64,000 nucleotides of DNA from JANQQC01 sp965262255 (GCA_965262255.1 OZ253505.1:2170001-2234000); one strand, 5' to 3'. Shown: positions 26,728 through 35,530, numbered from the stretch's first letter. Notes: generated by a model not told the origin, from the letters alone. Program-made: numbers and translations.

Positions 26728-27162
26728 CTAAAACTCTGTGTTAAGGGCCTCTTGCGCTTTATCAAGTGCAATCGACTCAAGAGCCGATTGAGTGACTTTG
26801 AAGGCATCGCTACTAATAGCTTTATACGCTAAATCTAACGCTCGGCCATTTAGAACAGTCTCCGCATTCTCGTGCGACGAATTTCGAACTGCCTGCCGCG
26901 CAAGCTCTATAGCAGGGCTATTCAAGATCTTTTTGGCCGCGTTTAAAGCTCGTAATTCACCATTCTCTGTCTCCGATCTCAGCTCACTATCTAGCTGATG
27001 GTTATTTAAGGCCGTAGTCAAGTCATCAATCGCTCGATTGTATAAAGCGTTTCGAACAAAATTGATGTTTATCCGCTCCTTTAATTGCTTTCTTATACTC
27101 TCGAGTACAGGGTTATTGAGAGCATCAATTGCTATTTCAATTGCCGAGTTACCTGATGACAC
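26728..27162 (-). CDS. Hypothetical helical protein with ALNN-type repeats
   Basis: 144 residues from GTG 27162. The frame is open to TTG 27174, but GGAG lies six bases before the GTG, so the GTG is the better start. The protein is entirely helical, rich in A, N, L and E, with recurring segments such as AIEIAIDALNNPVLE, AAKKILNSPAIELARQAV, LDLAYKAI and LDKAQEALN spaced 20-30 residues apart, as in a helical-repeat solenoid. No signal peptide or membrane segment. I do not recognise the family. It lies in the island between the AbiJ-like gene and the repeat arrays. Confidence 0.5.
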   Translation of the reverse strand: MSSGNSAIEIAIDALNNPVLESIRKQLKERININFVRNALYNRAIDDLTTALNNHQLDSELRSETENGELRALNAAKKILNSPAIELARQAVRNSSHENAETVLNGRALDLAYKAISSDAFKVTQSALESIALDKAQEALNTEF

Positions 27163-27461
27163 TTTTTTCTCCAATTAGTAGAGGTTTAGCAAGTAAGCAC
27201 TGACCATGATACATCTTTCTCTCATATCTCGTCAACTATCATATGATTATAAGGGCTTTGTTATACTAGATGGGGAACGTCTACAGGTTGTAACTTTTAA
27301 GCTAATAGTGACAACAGTGCGCATAAGACATTGGTGGAATCGAACCTATGTACATCTAACAAAAAGGTTACCAACGCGTCTTGCCATTGCGACTGGATCA
27401 ACTTGAAACGCCTTCGCCATATCCGAGTTCACGCTTTTGTCTTGAATAACAGCATTTGTAT
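27163..27461. other. Intergenic region containing a tRNA-like vestige
   Basis: No gene. On the minus strand around 27325-27400 there is tRNA-like sequence: a T-loop motif GGTTCGATTCC and a D-arm-like GTCGCAATGGCAAGAC at about the right spacing, with TAAC/GTTA able to form a short anticodon-like stem. The T-stem and acceptor stem do not pair, so it is not a functional tRNA. It could be a decayed tRNA or the footprint of an integration site. Confidence 0.3.
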
Positions 27462-27813
27462 CGCTAATCGGGTACAATCGGGTATCGTAAGAACGCTAAT
27501 CGGGTACAATCGGGTATCGTAAGAACGCTAATCGGGTACAATCGGGTATCGTAAGAACGCTAATCGGGTACAATCGGGTATCGTAAGAACGCTAATCGGG
27601 TACAATCGGGTATCGTAAGAACGCTAATCGGGTACAATCGGGTATCGTAAGAACGCTAATCGGGTACAATCGGGTATCGCAAAAACGCTAATCGGGTACA
27701 ATCAGGTATCGTAAAAACGCTAATCGGGTACAATCAGGTATTGTAAAAACGCCAATCGGGTACAATCGGGTATCGTAAAAACGAAAATCAGGCACAATCG
27801 GGTGCGATAAGAC
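27462..27813. repeat. Tandem array of eleven 32-base repeats
   Basis: Units begin at 27462 and recur every 32 bases (27494, 27526, 27558, 27590, 27622, 27654, 27686, 27718, 27750, 27782). Each contains two boxes, TAATCGGGTA and CAATCGGGTA, spaced exactly 10 bases (one DNA turn), followed by TCGTAAGAACGC. The first seven are nearly identical; later ones accumulate changes (GTAAAAACG, ATCAGG, GCCAATC). No unique spacers, so not CRISPR. It ends about 330 bases upstream of fic. Confidence 0.9.
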
Positions 27814-27880
27814 TTGCTAATCAGTTATAAACAGTGAAGGATCGGAATAATCGTGTACATTCAGTTGTTACTACCTTCTC

Positions 27881-28005
27881 TAATTGGATACGAATTTGTA
27901 ATAATTGGATATAGCGGTACCCAATTACGCGCTAATTGGATATAATTGGATACAGCTATGTGCTAATTGGATATAACGATGTCCATTTATGGATTAATTG
28001 GACGC
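27881..28005. repeat. Second, diverged 31-base repeat array (TAATTGGATA boxes)
   Basis: TAATTGGATA or a close variant occurs at 27881, 27902, 27933, 27943, 27964 and 27995 (the last is TTAATTGGAC). Those at 27902, 27933, 27964 and 27995 are spaced 31 bases; 27933 and 27943 are spaced 10, exactly the layout of the 32-base array (TAATCGGGTA with a 10-base offset copy). It looks like an older version of the same array with C-to-T and G-to-A drift. Confidence 0.7.
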
Positions 28006-28141
28006 TTAGTGGGGTATGCTGTATTGGAATAGGGAATTTAGTTGAAGTAAATCGTCTCAATTTTCTGCCAAAGTCCCGCTTTCGATTATGAGATGTTCCC
28101 ATTCATCACTAAGTTGACTAAAATTAGGAAGGAAATCTCAA

Positions 28142-29236
28142 ATGGCATTTTTCAATATTGACACGCTTCAAATCACTCCGAACCTGCTGACAATGATCAG
28201 CGAAGTGGATCAGTTTAAAGGTGCGTGGAAAGTTTACCTAACTCAGGTTTCTGATCGGTTACTTGATTGGAGGAGATTAGCAACACTTGAAAGCATAGGT
28301 TCATCAACTCGTATTGAAGGTAGCCAGATGACGGATGAAGAGGTTGGAGAGTTTATAATGAACTTAAAAATCAGAGACTTCGCAACGCGAGATGAACAGG
28401 AAGTTTCCGGTTATGCCAGTGTTATGGAAACGATCCTAGAATCTTGGGAAAATATACCTATTACCGAGAATTATATCAAACAGTTACACAGAGACTTACT
28501 GATTAACTCAGATAAAGACCAGCGACATCGCGGGGAATATAAGACCCACCCGAACCATGTTGCAGCTTTTGACCAGGACGGTCGCGAAGTGGAAATAATT
28601 TTTAAGACGATTACGCCATTTGAAACTCCCCGAAGGATGGAAGAGTTAGTTAAATGGTATCAAGAATCTCATAGTCAGGCAAGATTTCATCCCTTAATCT
28701 CAATTGCTGTATTCAAGTTGGTTTTCCTTGCGATCCATCCGTTTCAAGACGGGAACGGTAGACTTAGTCGATTGCTTGTAAATCTTATGTTGATGCAAGC
28801 CGGCTACGATCACACTACCTATTCTTCTTTTGAAAGTGTTATAGAAGGAACAAAGGCTGACTACTATTTTGCACTACGTCGTTCCCAAGTTACACTAGAG
28901 GCAGATGAACCAAACTGGCAACCGTGGTTAGACTACTTCTTTCAGACGTTACTCAAACAAAAACGAATATTGGAAGAAAAAATAGATTTTGAAATGCGTA
29001 TAAGGGAGTTTGGATTTTCACGTCTAGCCAATACCATACTATTCTATGCCAACAAAAACACTTACGTGACAAATCGAGGGATAGTTGCGGTAAGCGGTGC
29101 AAGCCGGAATACCATAAAAGCAACGATACAAACTCTGGTCAAGGAAGGGTTGCTTCTTCGAAGTGGTGCAGGACGATCCGCGAAGTATCGAATTGCTTTA
29201 GAGAAACTGAAGCCAAGGGATACGATATCAGTATGA
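28142..29236 (+). CDS. Fic-family AMPylase
   Basis: 364 residues. The Fic core motif HPFQDGNGRLSR (H199-R210) is complete, including the catalytic histidine and the phosphate-binding loop. An N-terminal inhibitory helix motif S55-T-R-I-E59-G60 fits (S/T)xxxE(G/N), marking a class II Fic that is self-inhibited by the glutamate. An N-terminal Fic_N-like segment precedes it, and the C-terminus (about 290-355) reads as a winged helix (IVAVSGASRNTIKATIQTLVKEGLL). Fic proteins transfer AMP from ATP to target hydroxyls; the target is unknown. AGGAAGGAA precedes ATG 28142. The upstream repeat arrays may serve its regulation. Confidence 0.93.
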   Translation: MAFFNIDTLQITPNLLTMISEVDQFKGAWKVYLTQVSDRLLDWRRLATLESIGSSTRIEGSQMTDEEVGEFIMNLKIRDFATRDEQEVSGYASVMETILESWENIPITENYIKQLHRDLLINSDKDQRHRGEYKTHPNHVAAFDQDGREVEIIFKTITPFETPRRMEELVKWYQESHSQARFHPLISIAVFKLVFLAIHPFQDGNGRLSRLLVNLMLMQAGYDHTTYSSFESVIEGTKADYYFALRRSQVTLEADEPNWQPWLDYFFQTLLKQKRILEEKIDFEMRIREFGFSRLANTILFYANKNTYVTNRGIVAVSGASRNTIKATIQTLVKEGLLLRSGAGRSAKYRIALEKLKPRDTISV

Positions 29237-29580
29237 TGCTACCGCTAAGAGTGTGTCCGAATCTGACCAAAATATATGACCAGTCTACGTTCAGTTCACA
29301 TAACAGAGAAGATATAGTGGGTTCATCTCACATAAAATTGGAGATTTAATTCCGAATTTTCTTGACTATAGACCAATCTAAATATAAATATTACCTGACG
29401 AGAGCAGAGGCGACTTGATTGCCCGCGGAGTGACACTATATAAAAGGTCAACTCACTCTCGAGTTTTTACTGTAAGCGGTACAGACTTTCAGTACGCCGT
29501 TGATGGTGTACTGATGCGCTGTTCTATTGTGTAGCATTGACCCATGTCGGTCAGAAAATTACGAAAGATCGTTTTTAAGC
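29237..29580. other. Spacer before rpsL, containing its promoter
   Basis: 344 bases between fic and rpsL without a credible gene. The 3' half contains the candidate rpsL promoter listed separately and a leader of about 130 bases. Nothing else is recognisable. Confidence 0.4.
29415..29442 (+). promoter_or_regulatory. Candidate promoter of the rpsL-rpsG-fusA-tuf operon
   Basis: TTGATT (29415-29420), 16 bases, TATATA (29437-29442), with a GC-rich segment between. Because an island separates rpoBC from rpsL, the str operon needs its own promoter, and this is the best match in the gap. Confidence 0.45.
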
Positions 29581-29952
29581 ATGCCAACGATCCAACAACT
29601 TGTGCGAAGACCGCGGCAACCCAAGCCAGCGCGGACAAAAACACCTGCCTTGAAGGCTTGTCCTCAGCGGCGCGGTGTGTGTACTCGTGTGTATACAACA
29701 ACCCCCAAAAAACCGAATTCAGCCCTTCGTAAAGTGGCCAAAGTCCGCCTAACGTCTGGTTTCGAATCCCTTTGTTATATCCCCGGAGAAGGACACAACC
29801 TTCAAGAACACTCTGTTGTTCTGATACGCGGAGGCCGGGTGAAAGATCTTCCTGGTGTGCGATATCACATCTTGCGCGGCGTATTAGATACACAAGGAGT
29901 AAAAGATCGCCGCCAACGCCGTTCTCATTATGGTGTCAAACGACCTAAGTAA
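29581..29952 (+). CDS. rpsL: 30S ribosomal protein S12
   Basis: 123 residues from ATG 29581 (MPTIQQLVRRPRQP); the frame is open upstream to 29527 but the family start is here. S12 sits at the decoding centre and controls accuracy. TTTPKKPNSALRKVAKVRL and the GRVKDLPGVRYH loop are wild type, so no streptomycin-resistance substitution is seen. It is the first gene of the str operon, with rpsG 12 bases downstream, but it is separated from rpoBC by about 5.6 kb of accessory DNA, unlike the usual arrangement. Confidence 0.98.
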   Translation: MPTIQQLVRRPRQPKPARTKTPALKACPQRRGVCTRVYTTTPKKPNSALRKVAKVRLTSGFESLCYIPGEGHNLQEHSVVLIRGGRVKDLPGVRYHILRGVLDTQGVKDRRQRRSHYGVKRPK

Positions 29953-29964
29953 GGAAATTATACA

Positions 29965-30435
29965 ATGTCTCGCCGCCACGCCGCTGAAAAACGCCAAGTT
30001 CTTCCCGATCCAAAGTATCGCGATATCGTCATCACAAAATTTATGAACCAAATTATGAGAAATGGAAAGAAATCCGTAGCAGAAAGCATCTTGTACGGAG
30101 CTTTTGATATTGTGGAAGCTAAAATCCGTAAAGATCCAGTCGAAATTTTTCATACTGCCTTGGAAACTATTTCTCCGACTGTTGAGGTGCGCTCGCGCAG
30201 AGTAGGAGGCGCAACTTATCAGGTTCCAGTCGAGGTTCGGCCTGATCGTCGACAAGCCTTGGCAATTCGATGGCTCGCCGCTGCCGCGGCGGGACGCAAC
30301 GAGAAAACCATGCGCGAACGTCTTGCGGGGGAACTTTTGGACGCAAGCAATGGGCGCGGAGCTGCTGTCAAAAAACGTGAAGATACGCATAAAATGGCAG
30401 AAGCAAACCGAGCGTTTTCGCACTATCGCTGGTAA
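29965..30435 (+). CDS. rpsG: 30S ribosomal protein S7
   Basis: 156 residues, normal. S7 nucleates assembly of the 30S head and contacts the E-site tRNA; in E. coli it also represses the str operon. The start MSRRHAAEKRQVLPDPKYRD and the RPDRRQALAIRWL / AEANRAFSHYRW blocks are diagnostic. AAGGAAATT precedes the ATG. It lies between rpsL (12-base gap) and fusA (54-base gap). Confidence 0.98.
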   Translation: MSRRHAAEKRQVLPDPKYRDIVITKFMNQIMRNGKKSVAESILYGAFDIVEAKIRKDPVEIFHTALETISPTVEVRSRRVGGATYQVPVEVRPDRRQALAIRWLAAAAAGRNEKTMRERLAGELLDASNGRGAAVKKREDTHKMAEANRAFSHYRW

Positions 30436-30489
30436 GCGATTCCCTCAAAACTTAGATTATCCTTTTCTCTTTAAGAAGGTATTAGGCCG

Positions 30490-32610
30490 ATGACCCGCGA
30501 ATACACGCTGGAGCGTTACCGTAATTTTGGAATTATGGCACATATTGATGCTGGTAAGACGACGACTACGGAGCGAATTCTCTACTACACAGGTAAATCT
30601 CATAAGATTGGCGAGGTGCACGACGGTGCGGCCACGATGGATTGGATGGAACAGGAGCAAGAACGCGGTATAACAATTACGTCCGCAGCTACGACCACAT
30701 TTTGGGAACGAACAGAAGACGGAGAAAACGCTGACTCCGAGAAACATCGATTCAATATAATTGACACCCCCGGTCACGTGGACTTTACGATCGAGGTCGA
30801 ACGGTCACTCGCGGTTCTAGATGGCGCAGTTTGTGTGCTTGACGCTAATGCGGGTGTAGAACCCCAAACAGAAACTGTATGGAGACAAGCGGATCGTTAC
30901 AAAGTTCCGCGAATTGTTTTCGTTAACAAAATGGATAAAATTGGGGCTGACTTTTTTGTTTGCGTAAAGATGATTAGAGAGCGAACCGGGGCAGTCCCAT
31001 TACCTGTTCAAATTCCGATCGGAGCAGAGAACGAATTAGAGGGAATGATTGACTTGCTCACAATGAAAGAATGGGTGTGGCAAGGAGAAGACCTCGGTGC
31101 GACTTGGAAGCAACAAGATATTCGAGACGAATTGAAAGACCAATGTGAGTCTCTTCGTAGTGAACTTGTTGAACTGGCGGTAGAGCAAGACGAGGACGTT
31201 ATGGAGGCGTACCTCGAAGGCGAAGAACCAGATGTTGCGACTCTCAGAAAAATGATACGAAAAGGTACTTTGTCGATGGCGTTTGTTCCTGTTCTTTGTG
31301 GATCAGCGTTTAAGAATAAAGGTGTTCAGCCGATGTTGAACGCCGTGATTGACTATTTACCGAGTCCACTTGATGTGCCAGCCTATATGGGATTCCGACC
31401 TGGCGACGATTCAGAAACGAGAGATGTGGCGCGTTCGGCTGATGACAGTCAACCTTTTGCAGGTCTGGCATTCAAGATTATGAATGACTCTTTCGTGGGT
31501 TCACTAACTTTTGTACGAATTTACTCCGGTACACTCAAAAAAGGCGATGCGATGCTTAACTCTACAAAGAGTAAGCAAGAGCGAGTTGGTCGCATGATGA
31601 TGATGCATTCCAATGACCGGGAGGAAATAACAGAAGCATTTGCTGGTGACATTATCGCTCTAGCGGGCCTTAAAGAGACAACGACCGGCGATACACTTTC
31701 TATTAAGAGCGATCCGGTTGTTTTGGAAACCATGAACTTCCCAGATCCTGTTATCGAAATTGCGGTTGAACCAAAATCCAAGAACGATCAGGAAAAAATG
31801 TCGATTGGGCTAGGCCGCCTCGCCGCTGAAGATCCATCGTTTCAGGTTGAAACAGATCCTGAATCTGGTCAGACGATTATGAAAGGGATGGGGGAGTTAC
31901 ACCTTGATATTCTCGTCGATCGTCTAAAAAGAGAATTTAAAGTCGAAGCAGCGATTGGACAGCCACAAGTTGCCTATCGAGAAGCATTGGGCTGTCCTGC
32001 TACGATCGACTACACTCATAAAAAGCAGACAGGTGGTAGCGGTCAGTTTGCGCGGGTGAAAATTGATTTTGAACCTCAAGAAGCGGGTAGTGGATTCAAC
32101 TTCGAGAGCAAAATTGTAGGCGGTGTTATTCCAAAGGAATACATCCCAGGCGTACAAAAAGGATTGGAGAGTGCTCGGACTAATGGATTGCTGGCTGGTT
32201 ATCCGATGACTGATTTCAAAGCCATTCTTAGAGACGGCGCGTTCCACGATGTTGACTCTAGTGTTCTAGCATTTGAGATATGCGCAAGAGCGGCTTTCCG
32301 TGAATTGAAGTCTAAAGGTGATCCAAAACTTATGGAACCGATTATGAAGGTTGAAGTTGTCACTCCTGAAGATTATATGGGTGACATAATCGGAGATCTA
32401 AATTCAAGACGAGGGCAGATACAAGGGCAGGAAGTACGGGGTAATGCTACCGCGATCGAAGCCATTGTGCCACTCGTAAATATGTTTGGGTATGTATCCA
32501 ACTTGCGAGGGATGTCGCAAGGACGAGCACAATTTACAATGCAGTTTAACCATTATGCTGAAGTTCCGAAAAACGAAGCGGAAAAGGTTATGGAAAAACT
32601 TGCAGGCTAA
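30490..32610 (+). CDS. fusA: Elongation factor G
   Basis: 706 residues. EF-G is the GTPase that drives mRNA-tRNA translocation and, with RRF, ribosome recycling. G1 AHIDAGKTTTTERIL, switch region ERGITITSAATT, G3 DTPGHVDFTIEVERS and G4 NKMDKIGAD are all present, and domain IV (VAYREAL..., TGGSGQFARVKI) is complete. The single EF-G here is of the canonical fusA1 type. AGAAGG lies before ATG 30490. It is cotranscribed with tuf, 50 bases downstream. Confidence 0.98.
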   Translation: MTREYTLERYRNFGIMAHIDAGKTTTTERILYYTGKSHKIGEVHDGAATMDWMEQEQERGITITSAATTTFWERTEDGENADSEKHRFNIIDTPGHVDFTIEVERSLAVLDGAVCVLDANAGVEPQTETVWRQADRYKVPRIVFVNKMDKIGADFFVCVKMIRERTGAVPLPVQIPIGAENELEGMIDLLTMKEWVWQGEDLGATWKQQDIRDELKDQCESLRSELVELAVEQDEDVMEAYLEGEEPDVATLRKMIRKGTLSMAFVPVLCGSAFKNKGVQPMLNAVIDYLPSPLDVPAYMGFRPGDDSETRDVARSADDSQPFAGLAFKIMNDSFVGSLTFVRIYSGTLKKGDAMLNSTKSKQERVGRMMMMHSNDREEITEAFAGDIIALAGLKETTTGDTLSIKSDPVVLETMNFPDPVIEIAVEPKSKNDQEKMSIGLGRLAAEDPSFQVETDPESGQTIMKGMGELHLDILVDRLKREFKVEAAIGQPQVAYREALGCPATIDYTHKKQTGGSGQFARVKIDFEPQEAGSGFNFESKIVGGVIPKEYIPGVQKGLESARTNGLLAGYPMTDFKAILRDGAFHDVDSSVLAFEICARAAFRELKSKGDPKLMEPIMKVEVVTPEDYMGDIIGDLNSRRGQIQGQEVRGNATAIEAIVPLVNMFGYVSNLRGMSQGRAQFTMQFNHYAEVPKNEAEKVMEKLAG

Positions 32611-32660
32611 ATTTCGTAAAATTGTTTTTAACTCTTAGTCACAAATGAAAGGCATTAAAC

Positions 32661-33854
32661 ATGGCTAAAGAAAAATTTGAACGCACTAAACCGCATGTCA
32701 ACATCGGTACGATTGGACACGTTGACCACGGTAAGACTACGCTGACGGCAGCGATCACTATGATCCTCGCAGAAAAAGCAGGTGGTGGAGACGTGAGGTC
32801 GTACGAAGAAATTGATAGTGCGCCGGAAGAAAAGGCGCGAGGTATTACTATCAACACTGCTCACGTCGAATATGAGACGGATAGTCGACACTATGCTCAC
32901 GTTGATTGTCCTGGTCACGCTGACTATGTGAAGAATATGATCACTGGCGCAGCACAGATGGACGGAGCTATACTAGTTGTGAACGCGGCTGATGGCCCAA
33001 TGCCTCAGACTCGGGAGCACATTCTGCTTGCGCGTCAGGTTGGCGTTCCTGCTTTGGTTGTCTTTTTGAATAAAGTTGACCAAGTTGACGACGACGAGCT
33101 TCTTGAACTTGTCGAAATGGAAGTCAGAGAACTTCTGACCGAGTATGGTTTCGATGGGGATGATATTCCAATTGTTTCGGGTTCTGCCTTGGCCGCACTT
33201 GAAAGACGCGACGATGCCATTGGGAAGGATAAGATTTTCGAGCTGATGGCCGCAGTTGACGAGAGTATTCCTACTCCGGAACGTCCTCTTGATAAGCCGT
33301 TTTTGATGCCGGTGGAGGATGTTTTCTCAATTTCGGGTCGGGGAACAGTTGTTACTGGCCGAGTTGAGACCGGAATCATCAAAGTCGGTGATGAAATCGA
33401 GATAGTCGGTATCCGAGACACCAAAAAAACGACTTGCACGGGCGTTGAGATGTTCCGTAAACTTCTTGATCAAGGGCAAGCGGGTGACAACGTTGGGTGT
33501 CTGATCCGTGGAATCGAGCGAGACGGCGTGGAACGCGGTCAGGTTCTTTGTGCACCGGGTTCCATTACTCCGCATACCAAGTTTGAAGCCGAGGTTTACA
33601 TTCTCAAGAAAGAAGAAGGTGGTCGACATACACCGTTCTTCTCTAACTATCGCCCACAGTTCTACTTCCGGACGACCGACGTGACTGGAGTTGTGTCTTT
33701 ACCGGCGGATAAAGAGATGGTTTTACCGGGTGACAACGTTAAAATCAATGTTGAATTGATTCAGCCGATTGCTATGGATCCTCAGCTTCGATTTGCAATC
33801 CGTGAGGGTGGACGAACTGTTGGTTCAGGTGTTGTAACAGCGATTGCAGAATAG
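32661..33854 (+). CDS. tuf: Elongation factor Tu
   Basis: 397 residues; delivers aminoacyl-tRNA to the ribosome in its GTP form. G1 GHVDHGKTTLTAAIT, switch I EEKARGITINTAHVEY, DCPGHADYVKNMITGAAQMDGAI and NKVDQVDD are intact. Near its end, domain 3 is GGRHTPFFSNYRPQFYFRTTDVTG. A strong terminator follows 33 bases later. The last 78 codons exist a second time as a decayed copy at 35032-35266, evidence for a local tandem duplication whose left breakpoint lies inside this gene. Confidence 0.98.
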   Translation: MAKEKFERTKPHVNIGTIGHVDHGKTTLTAAITMILAEKAGGGDVRSYEEIDSAPEEKARGITINTAHVEYETDSRHYAHVDCPGHADYVKNMITGAAQMDGAILVVNAADGPMPQTREHILLARQVGVPALVVFLNKVDQVDDDELLELVEMEVRELLTEYGFDGDDIPIVSGSALAALERRDDAIGKDKIFELMAAVDESIPTPERPLDKPFLMPVEDVFSISGRGTVVTGRVETGIIKVGDEIEIVGIRDTKKTTCTGVEMFRKLLDQGQAGDNVGCLIRGIERDGVERGQVLCAPGSITPHTKFEAEVYILKKEEGGRHTPFFSNYRPQFYFRTTDVTGVVSLPADKEMVLPGDNVKINVELIQPIAMDPQLRFAIREGGRTVGSGVVTAIAE

Positions 33855-33886
33855 CGCTGTTTTAGATTCAACTTAATATGAATTGA

Positions 33887-33909
33887 GGGGGCTTTCAGGC
33901 CCCCTTTTT
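33887..33909 (+). terminator. Intrinsic terminator of the str operon
   Basis: GGGGGC (33887-33892) pairs with GCCCCC (33899-33904) around a TTTCAG loop, followed by TTTTT. A six-pair, all-GC stem immediately before a T-run makes this a strong intrinsic terminator, 33 bases after tuf. It means the S10 operon downstream is not read from the str promoter. Confidence 0.9.
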
Positions 33910-34129
33910 CATAGGCTGTTTTTTAGACTGAGAGGGGCAATAGAGTTTGTTTCCACCCAGTTTGCCTTGAACATCACTGTTATTTGTGTCTAACACTACC
34001 TTAGCATATCAAGAAGTCCCAATTGGTGCTAGAATACTTATTGACTGCAACTTTCTGAATCGATGTCGATGTAGCGGCTGGAGTTCTTAACTGGTAAAGC
34101 CATAATAAATGGCGAAAAAGGAGGTGATA

Positions 34130-34810
34130 ATGCACTCAAGAATAGAGAAAGTAACAGGCGATCGTTCAACGGTGGATTCTGTTGCTAGTGAAACGCGTTG
34201 GGAGACTATCAGTAGTTGTTTTAGGAATTTTCTAGCTAGTCTAAACGTATTTGGCCGATACCATCCTACGGTAATCGGAGAGATTCTGAATTTAGACACA
34301 GAAAATCGTCGGGTATTGGTCAAGAACATTGAGTCGCTCTGGAGTATCTATATCCGATACGAAAAAAGGTTTGAGGAAATTCTAAGAACAAACAGTTCTA
34401 ACCCTGTTGAGATAACAGGTAAAATTCGGATAGATCGAGAAGAAAACCCGTTGTCCATTGTTTACATTGAGAAGATTGTACCAGTAGATACGAGTGACAT
34501 ACCGTTATCAGAGGTACTGCCTGACCATTTGAAATTGAAGACTAACAAGGATTTGCTTATCAAAGTAGAGCTCGAAGAGGAGAAAAAGCGCTTCTACTCT
34601 GGGGAACTAGAGGAATTAAACATTTTCGCGTGTGGATTGTCGAGAGAGCATCTTAAAGAACGCCTAATGGAAAGGGTTGACACTTGTTGGGATGCGTTTG
34701 TTACAGACGACGGCTCAAACTTTTCACTGGATGCCCTAGAACTGCGCGAAAGACTCCTAACTACTTTTGAGGAGGTAAAGAACTTACCTAACGATAAAAA
34801 ACACATATAA
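34130..34810 (+). CDS. Conserved-looking hypothetical protein, duplicated copy A
   Basis: 226 residues from ATG 34130, preceded at five bases by AAGGAGGTGAT, a complete anti-Shine-Dalgarno match; an in-frame ATG at 34109 lies upstream of that site and is rejected. Blocks: YHPTVIGEILNLDTENRRVLV, VEITGKIRIDREENPLSIVY, VDTSDIPLSEVLPDHLKL and a C-terminal ALELRERLLTTFEEVKN. It looks cytoplasmic, mixed alpha/beta, with no signal or TM. I do not recognise the family. It has a paralogue 1.4 kb downstream (35531-36181) that is very similar throughout, both copies intact, which suggests both are maintained. The neighbouring DUF262 nuclease hints at a defence-island role, but that is only context. Confidence 0.75.
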   Translation: MHSRIEKVTGDRSTVDSVASETRWETISSCFRNFLASLNVFGRYHPTVIGEILNLDTENRRVLVKNIESLWSIYIRYEKRFEEILRTNSSNPVEITGKIRIDREENPLSIVYIEKIVPVDTSDIPLSEVLPDHLKLKTNKDLLIKVELEEEKKRFYSGELEELNIFACGLSREHLKERLMERVDTCWDAFVTDDGSNFSLDALELRERLLTTFEEVKNLPNDKKHI

Positions 34811-34850
34811 CAGAAATGTAAATTTTGCCTAAGAAATCAGATACCGATTA

Positions 34851-34945
34851 CGGGGATGGTCAAATAGCAATAGCCTGACTTGCCAGATGTTTCCCTTCGT
34901 TTGCGAATAACGTACTCTGTGCAACTCCCATTACCAACAAATCTA
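34851..34945 (-). pseudogene. Relic of the 3' end of the DUF262 nuclease gene
   Basis: This minus-strand stretch matches the last ~30 codons of the nuclease gene at 36243-38129. RFVGNGSCTEYVI aligns with RWFVGKASWTEKDI, and, after a frameshift, GKHLASQAIAI followed by a stop aligns with GEHLAEQAVSIW. Tryptophan has become TGA. It is the left copy of the tandem duplication that spans tuf, the hypothetical gene and this gene end. Confidence 0.75.
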
Positions 34946-35031
34946 AAACATATGGAAAACCTATAATGAAACGGGTGGATAGTATCGTCACTGGAAGAGG
35001 ATCCTTTATCCATGGCGTTTCTGAAATCTAT

Positions 35032-35266
35032 GGTCGACATACATCATTCTTCTCAAACTATCGCCTGCAGTTCTATTTTAGAACGACTGAAGTTACTGGA
35101 GTTTTGTCTTTTTCAGCGGATAAAGAGACGGTTTTACTAGGTGACAACGTTAAAATCAATGTAGAATTGATTCAACCGATCGCTATGGATCCTCAGCTTC
35201 GATTTGCAATCCGCGAAGGGTGGACGGACTTATGGCTCAGGTTTCGTGACAGCGATTGCCGAATAA
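35032..35266 (+). pseudogene. Relic of the 3' end of tuf
   Basis: GRHTSFFSNYRLQFYFRTTEV and NVKINVELIQPIAMDPQLRF repeat the C-terminus of EF-Tu (from nucleotide 33621) almost exactly. Substitutions (L for P, S for P) and a frameshift after AIREG, with the former stop at 35264-35266, show decay. There is no start and no upstream tuf sequence, so it is not expressed as EF-Tu. It lies 1411 bases from the matching point in tuf. Confidence 0.9.
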
Positions 35267-35295
35267 CGTAGCTGAAACTTAATTTATTCTGAAGC

Positions 35296-35321
35296 ATAGG
35301 GGCCTTCGTGCCGCCTTTTTT
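35296..35321 (+). terminator. Decayed copy of the tuf terminator
   Basis: AGGGGCCTTCGTGCCGCCTTTTTT lies 31 bases after the relic tuf stop, as in the parent. The stem is now imperfect, though GGC...GCC and the T-run remain. It supports the tandem-duplication reading and may still terminate weakly ahead of copy B of the hypothetical gene. Confidence 0.6.
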
Positions 35322-35530
35322 CTTAGTTCAAAAGGGGTGCAAAGAGTTTGTGTTTGATAAATTTGTTTTGAGGCAAACGTGACACCTGCAAACCAAAGCA
35401 CTAACAAGCGAAAAATTTGGATTTTCTGCTATACTTCTTTTTTAAAAGCAGTTTTCAAAATATATGTCGGCTCTACCGTATAAGACCGAGTTTGCTACAC
35501 CCATGGTTAGGGGCAAAAAAGGAGATAATT

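Noticed and set aside
27462..27813. CRISPR array
   Set aside because: Repeats are contiguous with no unique spacers and no cas genes nearby.
34837..35040. 67-codon minus ORF as a real gene
   Set aside because: It reads a shifted frame through the relic of the DUF262 gene 3' end.
34966..35271. 101-codon ORF as a real gene
   Set aside because: Its C-terminal two thirds is the decayed 3' end of tuf, frameshifted before the end, and the N-terminal part has no support.
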